A stretch of DNA of 64,000 nucleotides from Pristionchus mayeri (Eukaryota > Nematoda > Chromadorea > Rhabditida > Neodiplogasteridae): NCBI GenBank assembly GCA_036245805.1, contig BTRK01000006.1:49035257-49099256 (forward strand), read 5' to 3'. Below, in pieces: positions 22,801-33,556 of this stretch. How positions within the stretch are numbered: position 1 is the first letter of the stretch; each line of letters begins with the position of its first letter. The notes below the pieces were generated by a model. The model was not told the DNA's origin, searched no databases, and saw only the letters and a program-made list of their open reading frames with translations. The position numbers and the translations under genes are program-made.

Positions 22801-25734
22801 TTGAATTTGGTCGTCCCTCTGCTGCGCGAGTGATCGACGTCGGAGGCATCATCGTCTCTAATGGACACGGGAAGCTGAGCGAGGTAAGATCAGCTTCTGG
22901 TGGGAATGCGGCCGACTGGGGTTGGAATCGTTCGCCGTGCCCACTCACTCAGGAGGGTGAGCCCAAGTTGGAAACAAGTATAAAATCTAAGCATAAAACA
23001 GCGCTGGACAATATCGTGTGTTTTTGTTTTTTTTGAATCCGGGTTGGATCAAAGTTGGATCAGCTGAGTGAGGAATCGAATCTCAATTTTCCATTGCTTT
23101 CCACTGTTCGATTTCAAAATGATTGCAATACTTATTGGAATAAGAATTGCCATTCCAATAGGCGACCGCCTCATTGCATCGTTATAGAAAAATGATGGGG
23201 GGGGGCGTTCGATTCCAATATCAATTAAATTCCAATAAAAGAATTCTAGAGGTGATATGAGCAGAATTAGATCCATCCAGATTGTACATCTTGACATTCT
23301 TTAGTCGAATCAAGTGCACATCTTGTTTTCCTGCCATTCTGAATGAAGTAGGCCGCTCTCGCTAGTTGAGTCTGCTCCCGCCTGATTTTATTCGGAACTA
23401 CAGCACATTTCTGATCTATCGTACTGAATTAAAATTCCGCAACGAATAATGCAATGTTTGACATAACAAACATCTGGTTACAACAATTGCAACACTCCAA
23501 ACACAATTTCATCACTCCTCGTGATCTCGATTCGCGGCGTCATCGATGATACTAGAGGAGTTCTGTTGCTAAAAGAATACACATCAATCAATAGTTGGGA
23601 AGAATAATTGCTTCTCGTGCGATATAGTCAAGTTGTTCATGCAATTGTTCATTCAGGAGTGGTCGTCGATCCTGGATCTTCGTCATAAGACAGTCTTCAT
23701 ATCGTTCGGCACTTTCGCGAGGGCTTGGGCGATGCCTGAGGCGTACAAAGAGACGATAAGAGAGACGGCCATAGCATTCCCTGATGTGACTTTCATCTGG
23801 AAATACGAGGTAAGGTGATGTTCATGGGGGGTGTATCACGCTAGATCTGGTCATTTTAGAACTCTTTTGTTTTTGAACTCACTGATGAATTTAGAACACT
23901 TTATTTTTCTAAATTGGCCAGTCCTAAAGAAGTGCAGCCCCGATATATAATAATGGAGAGCAAAGAAGCTATAACAGTTTGCCAAGCGCCGCCTGCGATA
24001 ACTTATAACATGTGAGTAATGTTTGCTTGTAATTTAAAATGTAAAGTAAATCTCAAAGATCTCGACGAGATGAGCGAAAGGCTAGCTCATCTGTGAAAAA
24101 AATGTAGACCGTTTGAAATCTTAAAATTTCCATCCTGAAAAAAGTTTTCGGGGGCTGACCCCCCAAAAATTCATTCCCGGCGATGTTTCCTGGTTCTCGG
24201 AAAATGCCGCAGTGCCGATTCCCCGAAATTTCACATCAACAACGTCCAATAGCAAAACACCTCATTCACTCCCGTTGAGTGTCAATGATGTTTTAAACTT
24301 ATTTTTAATATATTTTGAGAGCAGCTGAAATCGTATCCAAGTCGATATTAGTTTGATTAACAGTATTTTTCGTTGTGCGGTCCAAAGTTAGTTCTCTCAG
24401 ATGGTCAATCATATAACGCTGAAATCCCATTCAGAAACCCGAGCACAACGCCGCCCAAGGCATTCCCAATCTGATAGTGGTGACCTGGGCACCACAGCAC
24501 GACCTTCTTAGTAAGTTCTGGATTTTGCTGCTTTTGATTGTGCCAAGTATAAAATATATAATAATTTGCGCTCAAATTCGATCTTATTCTACCTGTGAAA
24601 ACTTCTGAAATCGAATTCTAAACTATTGATAATCTTTCAGACGACCCTCGTCTCTCAGCTTTCGTCACTCACTGTGGACAGGGTAGCACGAGTGAGGCGA
24701 ATTATGCAGGTACTGCTACTGGTTCATTTGGCGCGCGAACCAGAATATCGTAGGCACTAGCCTAGCCGTGTACTCCCCGCAGGACTCGTGTGCCTGATAC
24801 GGGAAAACCTTTACACGTTATCTTTTACTTCTGGTTGCATCATACTTACTTTACATTAGCAATATATTGATGGTTTTTGCAATTTGTGAATTATATCAAC
24901 CTGCTTGTTCCGAAAATGGTTCACCGACACTTGGCGAATCACCAAGTGACACTTATTGAGCACGCAGAATGTTCGTGATGGGAATAAATAGCCTTTTTTT
25001 CAACTAATAACCCCTTCAATCCATTCAGGCATTCCTCTGGTCGTCGTTCCCGTCACTTTCGATCAGATTCGCAACGCATTCCAAGTTAAGAAGTGCGGAC
25101 TGGGCGTGAACCTGGACAAGAGCGACCTGGGAAGGAAGGGCATCTTAGAAGCAGCAGTCAGAGAGGTGCTAGGGAATCCCAAGTAAGTGCTTAGGCCATG
25201 TTTTAACGTAAGTGCTTAGGCCATGCCATTTTTTTTTTGCTTAGGCCATGTTTAAATTAAAATATTGTCAATTTTGAGGGGGGGTCCGACACAGGTCGGC
25301 AGGGTTTCGAACTCGTTAATTGGATTATCTTCCCCACTCTTCGTCGCTCTCCCTGGCGCGACGATTCTGCAATAAGAAACGAAGGTCACGGAGGAAAATT
25401 TGAATTGATTCAGGTACAAACAAATGGCGATTAAGACCGCTTCGATGCTCAACGACAAGCCCTTCAGCGCCCGTATGGTGCGAGACAACGCTTTATTGCA
25501 AAATAAACCTTTATTATTAAGATATTCGTGCGCAACATGGAATTTCTCGCAAAGCACGGACCTCTGAGGCAATTGGATCTCTACGGGAGACATCTTACAT
25601 TTGCGCAGTATTATCTCCTTGACGTTGCCTTATGTGCTATTGTTCTTCTTCTCGTACCCGCTTCCGGTGTATTCCTAGCTATCTGGAAACTGATTTTGTG
25701 CTTGAGACGGACGGTCAAGGCGAAAAGGGAGTAG
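19894..25734 (+). CDS. UDP-glycosyltransferase (UGT gene 1)
   Basis: Predicted ER-membrane enzyme that transfers sugar from a UDP-sugar to lipophilic acceptors. Exons: 19894-20040, 20143-20211, 20404-20499, (one missing), 21523-21612, 21758-21868, 22093-22265, 22752-22883, 23657-23809, 24435-24510, 24641-24709, 25029-25182, 25414-25477, 25522-25734. It has a signal peptide (MLISPLLSLLLLPTSVA) and the N-terminal catalytic His context SHVNYLGKL. The UDP-binding core includes FISFGT, TWAPQHDLL, THCGQGSTSEA and PVTFDQIRNAF. A C-terminal transmembrane helix ends in a basic tail (RRTVKAKRE). UGT gene 2 has a 31-nt exon between the third and fourth exons listed here. No counterpart was found here, and without it the phase breaks, so the gene may be damaged or the exon unrecognised. 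All other exons are open and in phase (about 525 aa if the exon exists). Introns carry fold-back and MITE fragments. Confidence 0.85.
20806..21140 (+). repeat. Fragment of the 7415-9308 fold-back family
   Basis: Diverged relative of 7511-7800, with shared blocks TTTTTCACGTACAGTTCGAA, GGTCTCGACGAG and TTTTTACTGTTGGAAGTGAA. It sits exactly where the missing UGT exon would be expected. Confidence 0.55.
21899..22075. mobile_element. Palindromic MITE in UGT gene 1 intron
   Basis: The block AGAACAAGTATGTTTACAA with GTGTGCCTCCCCCTACGCTC at the left is mirrored at the right as GAGCGTAGTGGGAGGCACAC and TTGTAAACATACTTGTTCT. The loop is ~45 bp and there is no coding sequence. Confidence 0.65.
22457..22575 (+). 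repeat. AT-rich tandem repeat
   Basis: Copies of a ~24-bp unit, TAGATGTAATTAATAATTAG plus spacer, in the intron before the 22752 exon. Confidence 0.6.
24040..24425 (+). repeat. Second fragment of the 7415-9308 fold-back family
   Basis: Contains AGATCTCGACGAGATGAGCG and GGCTAGCTCATCTGTGAAAA, and ends near CTCTCAGATGGTCAATCATAT. The order matches the arms of the palindrome in the LTR element. It lies in the intron before the 24435 exon. Confidence 0.55.
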
Positions 25735-27574
25735 AAAAACATGTATTTCAAATTGTTGTGTAAATTATATCATTACATTGATTGATTTGTTCTTGATGAG
25801 AAGATTGATTTGTTCTTGATGAAAAAATGATCCTGTATCAGAAATAGTTTATTAATAATATAAAATTATTTTAGTGAATACTTGTGAACGATTTATCAAA
25901 AACAGATTAAGCCACAAGGGAAAATCATCTTTCTCGATACTTCGACTATATTCGTCTATATTTAGAAAATGAATATAGATCTCACAATACACACGTCGTC
26001 ATAACAGAAAAAAAGAGTGAGGAATTCGACAAAAAATTTTCCAACATCAACGCACATAATTTGAATTGGCGCGCGTGCCTTGTTCGCTACTAAACGAATG
26101 AAAGAGTGTGCAAAGTAATCTAATTCTTAGATTTTGTATGTTATTCATGTCTGCTGAAGAGGTCGGCTGACAGTTGGATAAGAGACAAATTTAAGGACTC
26201 TCGTTTGCTTATTAGTTTGCAATCGTACAGCAGTGATTCATAACTGGTGTGAAAAGCGAAAAAAAGTTTTCATTTTGTGTCGCTTACCGCCCTTTCAACG
26301 CGTAGCAGGATATTGCGTTTTTTCCGTACAAACGTAGCTTTCCAAAGTAACGGTCACCGGACAGTTCTTCCCTCAGAAAGGACTAAACAGTCAGAACCTG
26401 TTCAGCGCGGGTCTCGGTTTATTTCGTGAATTCTACGATATTGATTCAAATTAATTGATATTTTTCCAGTTTCTAATAGCAACTTATTGTTGTGGTTCTG
26501 TTATTTTTTTCTAATTAAAATATGTTTTTCAGATTCTCCGACATGCATTCGGAGTTCGAGATCAAAATGGACGCACTTTCGCCTTTTCCGAATTCGAGTT
26601 TCCGGAACAACAAAAATATTCCAATCCTACATGCTGCAGTCAATATCAATGACAATTCTATCGCCGTCTGGATGTAATTGTTCTCTTTTTAAGTTTTAAT
26701 GAAAGTTCACATCCACCAGCATTATACATTTCAGGTACTGCTGAAATGTTAGTTAAAGGGATACGGTGGCCCAAAATATTACATTTTTATTTTTCATGCC
26801 CTTTGTTTATTGAAATATACTATTAAAAATAAATTATTACGAAAAAAATAAAAATAAAAATAAAAATATGCAAGGGGTGAAATTAGACTTCGAAAATTGC
26901 ATTAATTTGAACGGGAGCGTGTTCCATGGCATACTGTGGGAGAGGTTTCGACATCGACAAGTTGGCACTTTGCCAAGTGGCGCCACTGGCATTGACTTTA
27001 CTGACGTTTTGCTGTCGTTTTGCCCTTTCTTGCTTGTCAATTTTTATTAAAATGTGTTGTATAATGATCTAGACATCTTTTCCGCAATGAATTGAAGAAG
27101 GAGTGGGTCTTTTAAGTCTGCTATGCGATGGCAAACCTCTAATTGCACTGACGAGTTAACTTCTCTAGTTGAGCTGACTTCACTTTCGCGTAACTTGCGT
27201 ATAATCTGTATTTTAAATACTGATAACTCGCCCCGCGATTCTGCCACTGCTTATTCAGGGTGAATCAAACGTGCCCTCTGCGTAGAATTGTTCGTTGTTA
27301 GCATGTTACACGTTTTGCTGCCTTGTTGTTTCCATTTATTGCACTGAGCTCTTTTCCTCATTGTTGTTTTATTTAAATATATCGCAGTTTTGTGATGTTT
27401 CTATTGTCGTGATCGTCATTCGATCATTTCTCCCATTTCAGCGGAATACAATCGGCCGTCTGCGAAGTAATTGATCCCACTCCTGCACGAGGAATTACAA
27501 GGTAAGTGGTACTTGCAAGGTACTTGCTTATTTGATTCCAGAGTTTAAGAAAAATATTGCATTAATTACTTCAG
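25735..27574. other. Intergenic region between UGT gene 1 and the pad-1 remnant
   Basis: Contains the right copy of the UGT-flanking direct repeat (25890-26215) and an AAAAATA microsatellite near 26843-26868. A possible first exon of the pad-1 remnant ends at about 27501 (CAAG before GTAAGTGG), but its start is unclear. Nothing else is recognisable. Confidence 0.4.
25890..26215 (+). repeat. Direct repeat flanking UGT gene 1, right copy
   Basis: Partner of 19124-19405. The same order of shared blocks is retained, including TCACAATACACACGTCGTCA. Confidence 0.6.
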
Positions 27575-30500
27575 CAATACGTAATCGCTGTGGACAAGAC
27601 TCTCAAGTCGTACGAGAACACCATCGATTGGGCCGACCACATCTCTGCGCTGGGCAAGCTCGCCAAGGTTTGATCTACTTTCAGTATTATCGATTTTCTC
27701 TATCGATCGATCCTGCTGAACTTTCATTGGTTAGGTTATGGACTAACGGCCTGTTATGGCGCTGGAACACTCGCTATATTACACGGTGTTGTGCTTGTCG
27801 ATGTTCCGCGTCGGGCTTTGGAGCTAGCGCGATCAATAAACCTTGTTCCAGGTGTTCTCCCAACACGCCAAGTACGGTGACATCCCGAAGGCGGTTACGG
27901 TAGCCAAACGACTCTCGCAGTGCCTCCATCCCGCCCTGCCCATGGGTGAGCGATCGATTGCTAACGGAGACTGTACTCGTAGAAATCGATTAGTTGAAAT
28001 CTGTGGGGGGTGCATTAGTTGTCGAAGAAGTAGTATGATCGAAAATAGTATTGATCGGTGAACAATAATTGAAATACCGCTGTCAATATCTCAAGTTATA
28101 TTCGACTGTATAGGTTAATGCAAACAGCGACAATTATTATCGATTGAGTCTAGCGAATCGATTACCGTACCCCTTCTTCGCAGGAGTCCATCTGAAGGCA
28201 CTGGAGACCTACAAGCAGATCTTCGATATTCTCGGCCAGGAGGCATTCCCGAAGCAGTTGTATATCTTCGCCGTCGGCCTCTTCCCCCTCATGGACCACT
28301 ACACTATCAAGGTGAGATCAATATCTAGAACGATACGGTAGTCGCGTATATCGATTAGTGAGAGCAAGCGCATCATCAGGGATACACTTCTTAATGTATA
28401 ATATTTATTGCACTGCCTGGTTGATTATCGTTGATCTTAAAATGTTACTGTATTCGTATTTCTTGCGAAACACTAAACGCGCAGGCGTGTTTGCAATGTT
28501 CATGGTCTCAAAATATTGGAGATCATGAGGCAAGAGTGGGTATTTGACAAGTTACAGGAATTAGGTGCATTATTGGTTCATCTGGCAGGTGAAAGGCGAG
28601 CTGCTGACGATCTTCGAGTTCTACCTCCTTCCACTGAGGGAGAAACTGTGCCCGTCTCTGCCCTGATTCTTTGCGGGAGTGCTGCTGGGACTGGAGGAGC
28701 GCACCGAGTTCTACGATCGGTCAGTGCGATTGAAACCAATTCCGGATTACATTGGGCCTGTTAGGCCATCTTTTATAGTGCGACTCGACTATGCCGAGTG
28801 AGAGTTATCTGGAGGGGTAGTGTGTGTTTCTGCCTGGGTAATAGCGAGTCAGGGGTTGTACTGCACACAACTCCCACTAAATATAGCAGCATTGAGACAT
28901 AAAACATAATGCATCTTTTTTTCTACTAATGGCTGTGGAGGAAGAAGGAAGACGAGGTCACATGCTCTATAATCTATTAGGAATGCGAATGCGAATAGAC
29001 AGATGCTTTGAAATTAAATATTATTTATTCTGAACAGTATTTTTTTCAGTTCCTTCACACTGCTCGATAAAGTGTGCGAGTACGTGGGCCCAACCTCGTT
29101 CTACGCCTGTCTCTGGCATACTGTGGGTTTATTTATAATTAAAAGGACTATTTTATGATTAATTGAATCCCAATCGGGCTGTAACAACGTGTTTCTCGAA
29201 ATGGGCAGATCTGTGTTTCAATAGTGATTCATCATCTTCGATCCACAGTAGAAACAATCATTCAAGAGCAAATTTTTGCTAAACAATCAACCCAATCTCA
29301 CAGGTACTCGGTTCTCCATTCGTTCGACTTCCCGCTCTGATCTACGTGAATACGAAATTCGACAAGTCAAAATCGATCGATGGGCAGTTGTGGATTATCG
29401 GAGACAACGTACATCACATGGTGAGGAGGGAGTACGGTAGAGGGAGAGTGAGGTGGTGTATGAGTGTATTGTATGATTTGCCGGTGACGAATCTAACTAC
29501 CAAAACGACGAGTAATTAGTAACAATGCTAAAGTATTCTAGCTGAAGATTAGTTGAGACATGAATTTAACAAGTTTACAACGCTGCAAATTACCAACTCC
29601 TTCCCAGGTGTCAGCCCTGTGCGCCGCGGGTGAGGACATGGGCTCGCGGCTCGTCCAGAGGAATCTCCGTGATCTACTCTGCGCGGCCTTCCCACTCGAC
29701 TCGACTACAGTAACCCGAGCAGGTACGGTAGTGCGATTGGAATACGATATTCTGCGAACAACATTGTAATTGTTGCCATATACGAGACTTTTTTAAAGTA
29801 CGAGAATATGCTATTGGTTGCAATTCTTTGATTGGGCTTTGAGGAAAATGCGCAACAAGAATGTATCGGGGTGAAATGGGCTAATGACGGTTTCTGTTGC
29901 AGACATCGTCGAGTTGCTGCGTCGTACGTTGTTCGTCATCCTGAGAAGGGATCTGTCACTCAATCGGCGACTCTACACTTGGCTACTCAATCCCTCCGGT
30001 GGGCTAGCCTAATCGTTAATTAAATTTTTGGAGAAAGTTCTGCAAAATGTGCTGTTGATGTATCAGTGCTTCACGCAGGTTTCAAATCGGTTGAAGGCGA
30101 ATGATACAGAGAAATTCCTAAAAACAATTGTAAAATTTTTTTCAGGAGTGGCGACGATGGTGAATTCTGTGCCCGTGGGCGACGATCGACTCGATACTTC
30201 CCTCTTCACTCATACAGTACTCTCGATGATCGTCGATGCCCTCAGGGGATTCCTCGAGGGAGACACCGTGGAGGTACGGTAGCTTATATATATCGATTGA
30301 TTTTCCATTTCTGCTCTTCATCATAAACAACGTTGGATTCTAATCTGCTTTAGCTCGGAACTTTGTAAGCATATTATTATTCAGATCTCTATGTCTTCTA
30401 CCTTCTACACTCCGACTGCAGCGGCCAAAGACTCGGATGCACAACAGTTCGTGGAAGTGCGAACGTGCAGACTTTTGACGTGCATGCAGGATAGACCGGA

Positions 30501-32085
30501 GGTGAGTGATGGGGAGAAGGGTATTACAGCATACTGTACGATCTGACAGTACTGCTGTAGCGTGGTCGCTGTAGTTACCTGCATTTGCACTAGGCCCTCG
30601 GTCAATTCTCATTACAGCCATTTTCCAAATGCTATTACCTCTGCTGGTGATAGTCGTCTTCATCTTTGTGAACCAGCAATCTACAGTATCCTCCCTCTGC
30701 TCAGGTCGGTCCTCCCGTTCTGATGCGAGTGCTGCCACTGCTGCTCAAGAAGTGCGCCCGATTGATGCCCGATGGAGAGAAGAAAGAGAACGAGGATACG
30801 GAGAGGTAAATTGGTCATATTGGAAGGAAAAGCAATATGGCTGTTTTGTGTTGCAAGTGTATGACAAGAGCAATAGGGCGAACGTTTTCTAATCACAAGA
30901 TCTCTTTGCTCTCAATAACCCGAAATCGTATCATTCCCATTGCCCCTCCGGGTCGTCTCTCTCTGATGCTGCAGCTTCCCTCTGCAACTTGCAGCAGCAG
31001 CTACCTGCAGGAGAACGAGAACAAGGAGGAAGACGAGGAGAGGAGGGTAAGTCATTTATTGGTATTTGCGCTACAAGTCCACGTCTTCTTGATAACTTCA
31101 CACGGCAATTGGTTTAGAAGCAAATGTGAAACCTCAATTTCCAGGGAGAGAATTTGGGAAAATTCCTTTCACATTCTCCGTCATGAGAAAGGGGCGAAGA
31201 ATCTGAATGTACTCATGCAAGCGATGAACGAAGATGGATCAGCTGCCTTCCTCTGGTCATATCTGGCAGACTACTATGAATGGTGAGGATACGGTAGAAT
31301 TTATTCTTTTAGCCAGTCGAGAAAGGAACTATTATTTTGCATCGTAGATTCTGTGATTTGAATCCTTACTGCAACCCGGATCTCACAGGTTGCTCACCTC
31401 TCTCAATCAGAGATCATAGATCTATTGTTATTGTATCGTTCTCTTTTTTATTGATAGCTACCAAAAAGATAGTATTGCTTTTTATGATGCGAATCTCATC
31501 TTATGAACAACGTGTAACCCGAACTCTACCAATTGTTTCACTAAACATGCTGGAAGCTTTTGTGTTCTAATTGAAAGTCAATTTCCCTCAGGTGCTCGCA
31601 ACGGAGGCAGCGCGTACATTCCATCGTATCTGGATGCTCACTCGCAGTGACGAAGAGGGAATGCTCGCTAATATCAATTGGTAATTAGGTTCTGATCGTA
31701 TCTCTTATTGATCTTTTTATCAATCGTCTTAAATTTCGAGATGCGTTGAATAAATATATTGTTGTACGTACTTGTTGAGACCTAGTGTGTTGTGGAGTGG
31801 GCATGTGGAATGGGAGGTCGGACATTGCATCGGCAATGTCATCTACCATGAACATTGGCTCCTGCACCGAGTGCTCGAGCTGTAATAGTAATTATTCCTT
31901 TGTGTGTATGTACTATTGCCTCATCTGATTCTGCGTTTTATCTGATTGCCTCCCCAGAGCATATTCTCATATAATTCTAGTGTCTTTCGGACATGAACAA
32001 TTGGACCCTTACTTGAAGCTGATCGTGATCCGCTCTCTGAAGACTAGGAGGGCTTTCTCTCTGTTCACGATGCTAAACAAACGGG
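27575..32085 (+). pseudogene. pad-1: Truncated, decayed Dopey / PAD-1 N-terminal region
   Basis: Dopey proteins are large peripheral membrane proteins of Golgi-endosome traffic, usually ~2,000 aa or more. Exons matching the N-terminus in order: 27575-27667 (DWADHISALGKL), 27852-27945 (KRLSQCLHPALP), 28184-28311 (GVHLKALETYKQIF), 28589-28719, 29050-29122, 29304-29420, 29608-29722, 29903-29998 (ILRRDLSLNRRLYTWLLNP), 30146-30273, 30385-30501, 30705-30805, 30975-31046, 31145-31282, 31592-31680 (RIWMLTR), 31981-32085. Breaks: the 28589 exon has an in-frame TGA at 28664-28666 inside a conserved block (CPSLP, stop, FFAGVLLGLEE). The last three exons do not join in phase. About 500 internal residues expected between 31282 and 31592, and the whole C-terminal half, are absent. 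A decayed partial copy is likely; the functional gene would lie elsewhere. Confidence 0.75.
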
Positions 32086-32104
32086 GTAAGGCAAGCGATA
32101 AGTA

Positions 32105-32310
32105 CTATTTGTGATCAAATGGACATGTGTGTATGCGTTATTGCCTCCTCTGGGCCTGTGTTTTATCTAATTGCCTCCCCAGGGCGTACTATGATATAAT
32201 TCTAGTGTATATCGGAAATAAAGAATTGTGCCCTTGCCTTCTCTTGATCTTGGTCTGCCCTCTGCAGACGTGGAGGGCCTTCTTTCTGTTGGTAAGTACA
32301 ACGCACATTG
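32105..32310 (+). repeat. Tandem duplicate of the last pad-1-like exon and its intron
   Basis: Repeats 31895-32085 with divergence. TGTGTATG, ATTGCCTC, the ATATAATTCTAGTGT acceptor region and TCTGCAGACGTGGAGGGCCT correspond in order. The coding potential of the second copy is lost. Confidence 0.55.
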
Positions 32311-33556
32311 GTAAGTACAACGCATCAAATCAAGTAGTCAATAACTCACATCTATTGGAGGGGGCTTCTCGACCTTCTTCGAGCGCGGAAAGTGGTTGTG
32401 GCAGAGTCTTGCCCGCTTGCCCTGCGATGCATGCATACGTTGCCATGAACTGATAGCAACTTGAAGCAATAAACACGGAAAGAGAACGAAAATGAAGACA
32501 TGCAATGACATAAAGTATCTGGTTTATACACCGTTAATAGCCGTAATATGCTTAATCCTGCGTTTACCTATACAAATCAGAACACCGAAAAGGGAATACA
32601 ACGTAAACTACTGAAAAAAAGCAAAACTATCTAGAGAAATAGCCCAATTAAATCGGAGGACCTTAGCATGGCCGGACAAAAATCAATTAGGCAAAAATAC
32701 CGTATTTTTTAAATTCCCGCTCAAATACCGTAATTGTCCTATGTTTCCTAATTAACGCTCCCCAATAAATGCCATTTCCCGGCTTTGTCCATTTTCACGT
32801 TTAAACATTTTTTAAAAATTATTTTGAAACATTGCATTGATATGAGAGGACGAAGCCTCGCAAATTAAGACAGACTTGTTTTTCGATTTCCGGATCCCTT
32901 TAAAGTTCTGTGATAAATATATGAAAATTAATGTTTTGAGGAATCCATCGCTTGGCTTCGGTACTTCTCCACAACTTGATGATTACTGCTGCTGAATCAT
33001 TCGACGTCATCACGGGCATCCGCATGGTCGTCGGATTAACCGCAATCTTCACTCGGCTCAATCCCGTTTTTGGAGTCGTTGCTGGTGTCAGTATTTGAAA
33101 GATAAAACAGATTAGTACTGATGATTTTTTTGTTGTCTCAAATGAGGTCTCTTCACTGTTATCTTTTGGTGAATTTATGTCGTAAAGTAAGATTTTTTTG
33201 CTCCCTTCTCACTTCGCCCCACTTTATGGATCATCAAATATCTCAGTTTGTGAGGAAGCCATATTTCCCTCCTTTCTCTTTCATTTCCTTCGTCCTGTCT
33301 GCTTATTTCTTGAGTAGCAAGAAATTGTATGGAATGAAAAGAGAGAGAGAGAGAGAGAGCGTGGTGTCATTTCGCGAAATTCACTTCGAATGATATTTGC
33401 ATATTCGTAGTATTGTTCGAGAAACATTCTATATACTCTCTAGACCGGTCTACGAGAAGGGATGAAGAGACCGGGATATCGTTTCTCGAACTTTAATTTA
33501 TAGCTGTGTTCGTGATAACACATCGCACGAATTCGTAATTTTGTCAGTTTCACACA
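32311..33556. other. Intergenic region between the pad-1 remnant and the LARGE-like gene
   Basis: No gene supported. A (GA)n tract lies near 33340-33360, and a hairpin MITE of the GAGTTCGAGAAA family at 33413-33497 (GTTCGAGAAAC...GTTTCTCGAAC). Confidence 0.45.
33413..33497. mobile_element. Hairpin MITE (GAGTTCGAGAAA family)
   Basis: Inverted termini TTGTTCGAGAAACA and TCGTTTCTCGAAC. The interior contains CTCTCTAGACCGGTCTACGAG. Same family as 17915-18005. Confidence 0.6.
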
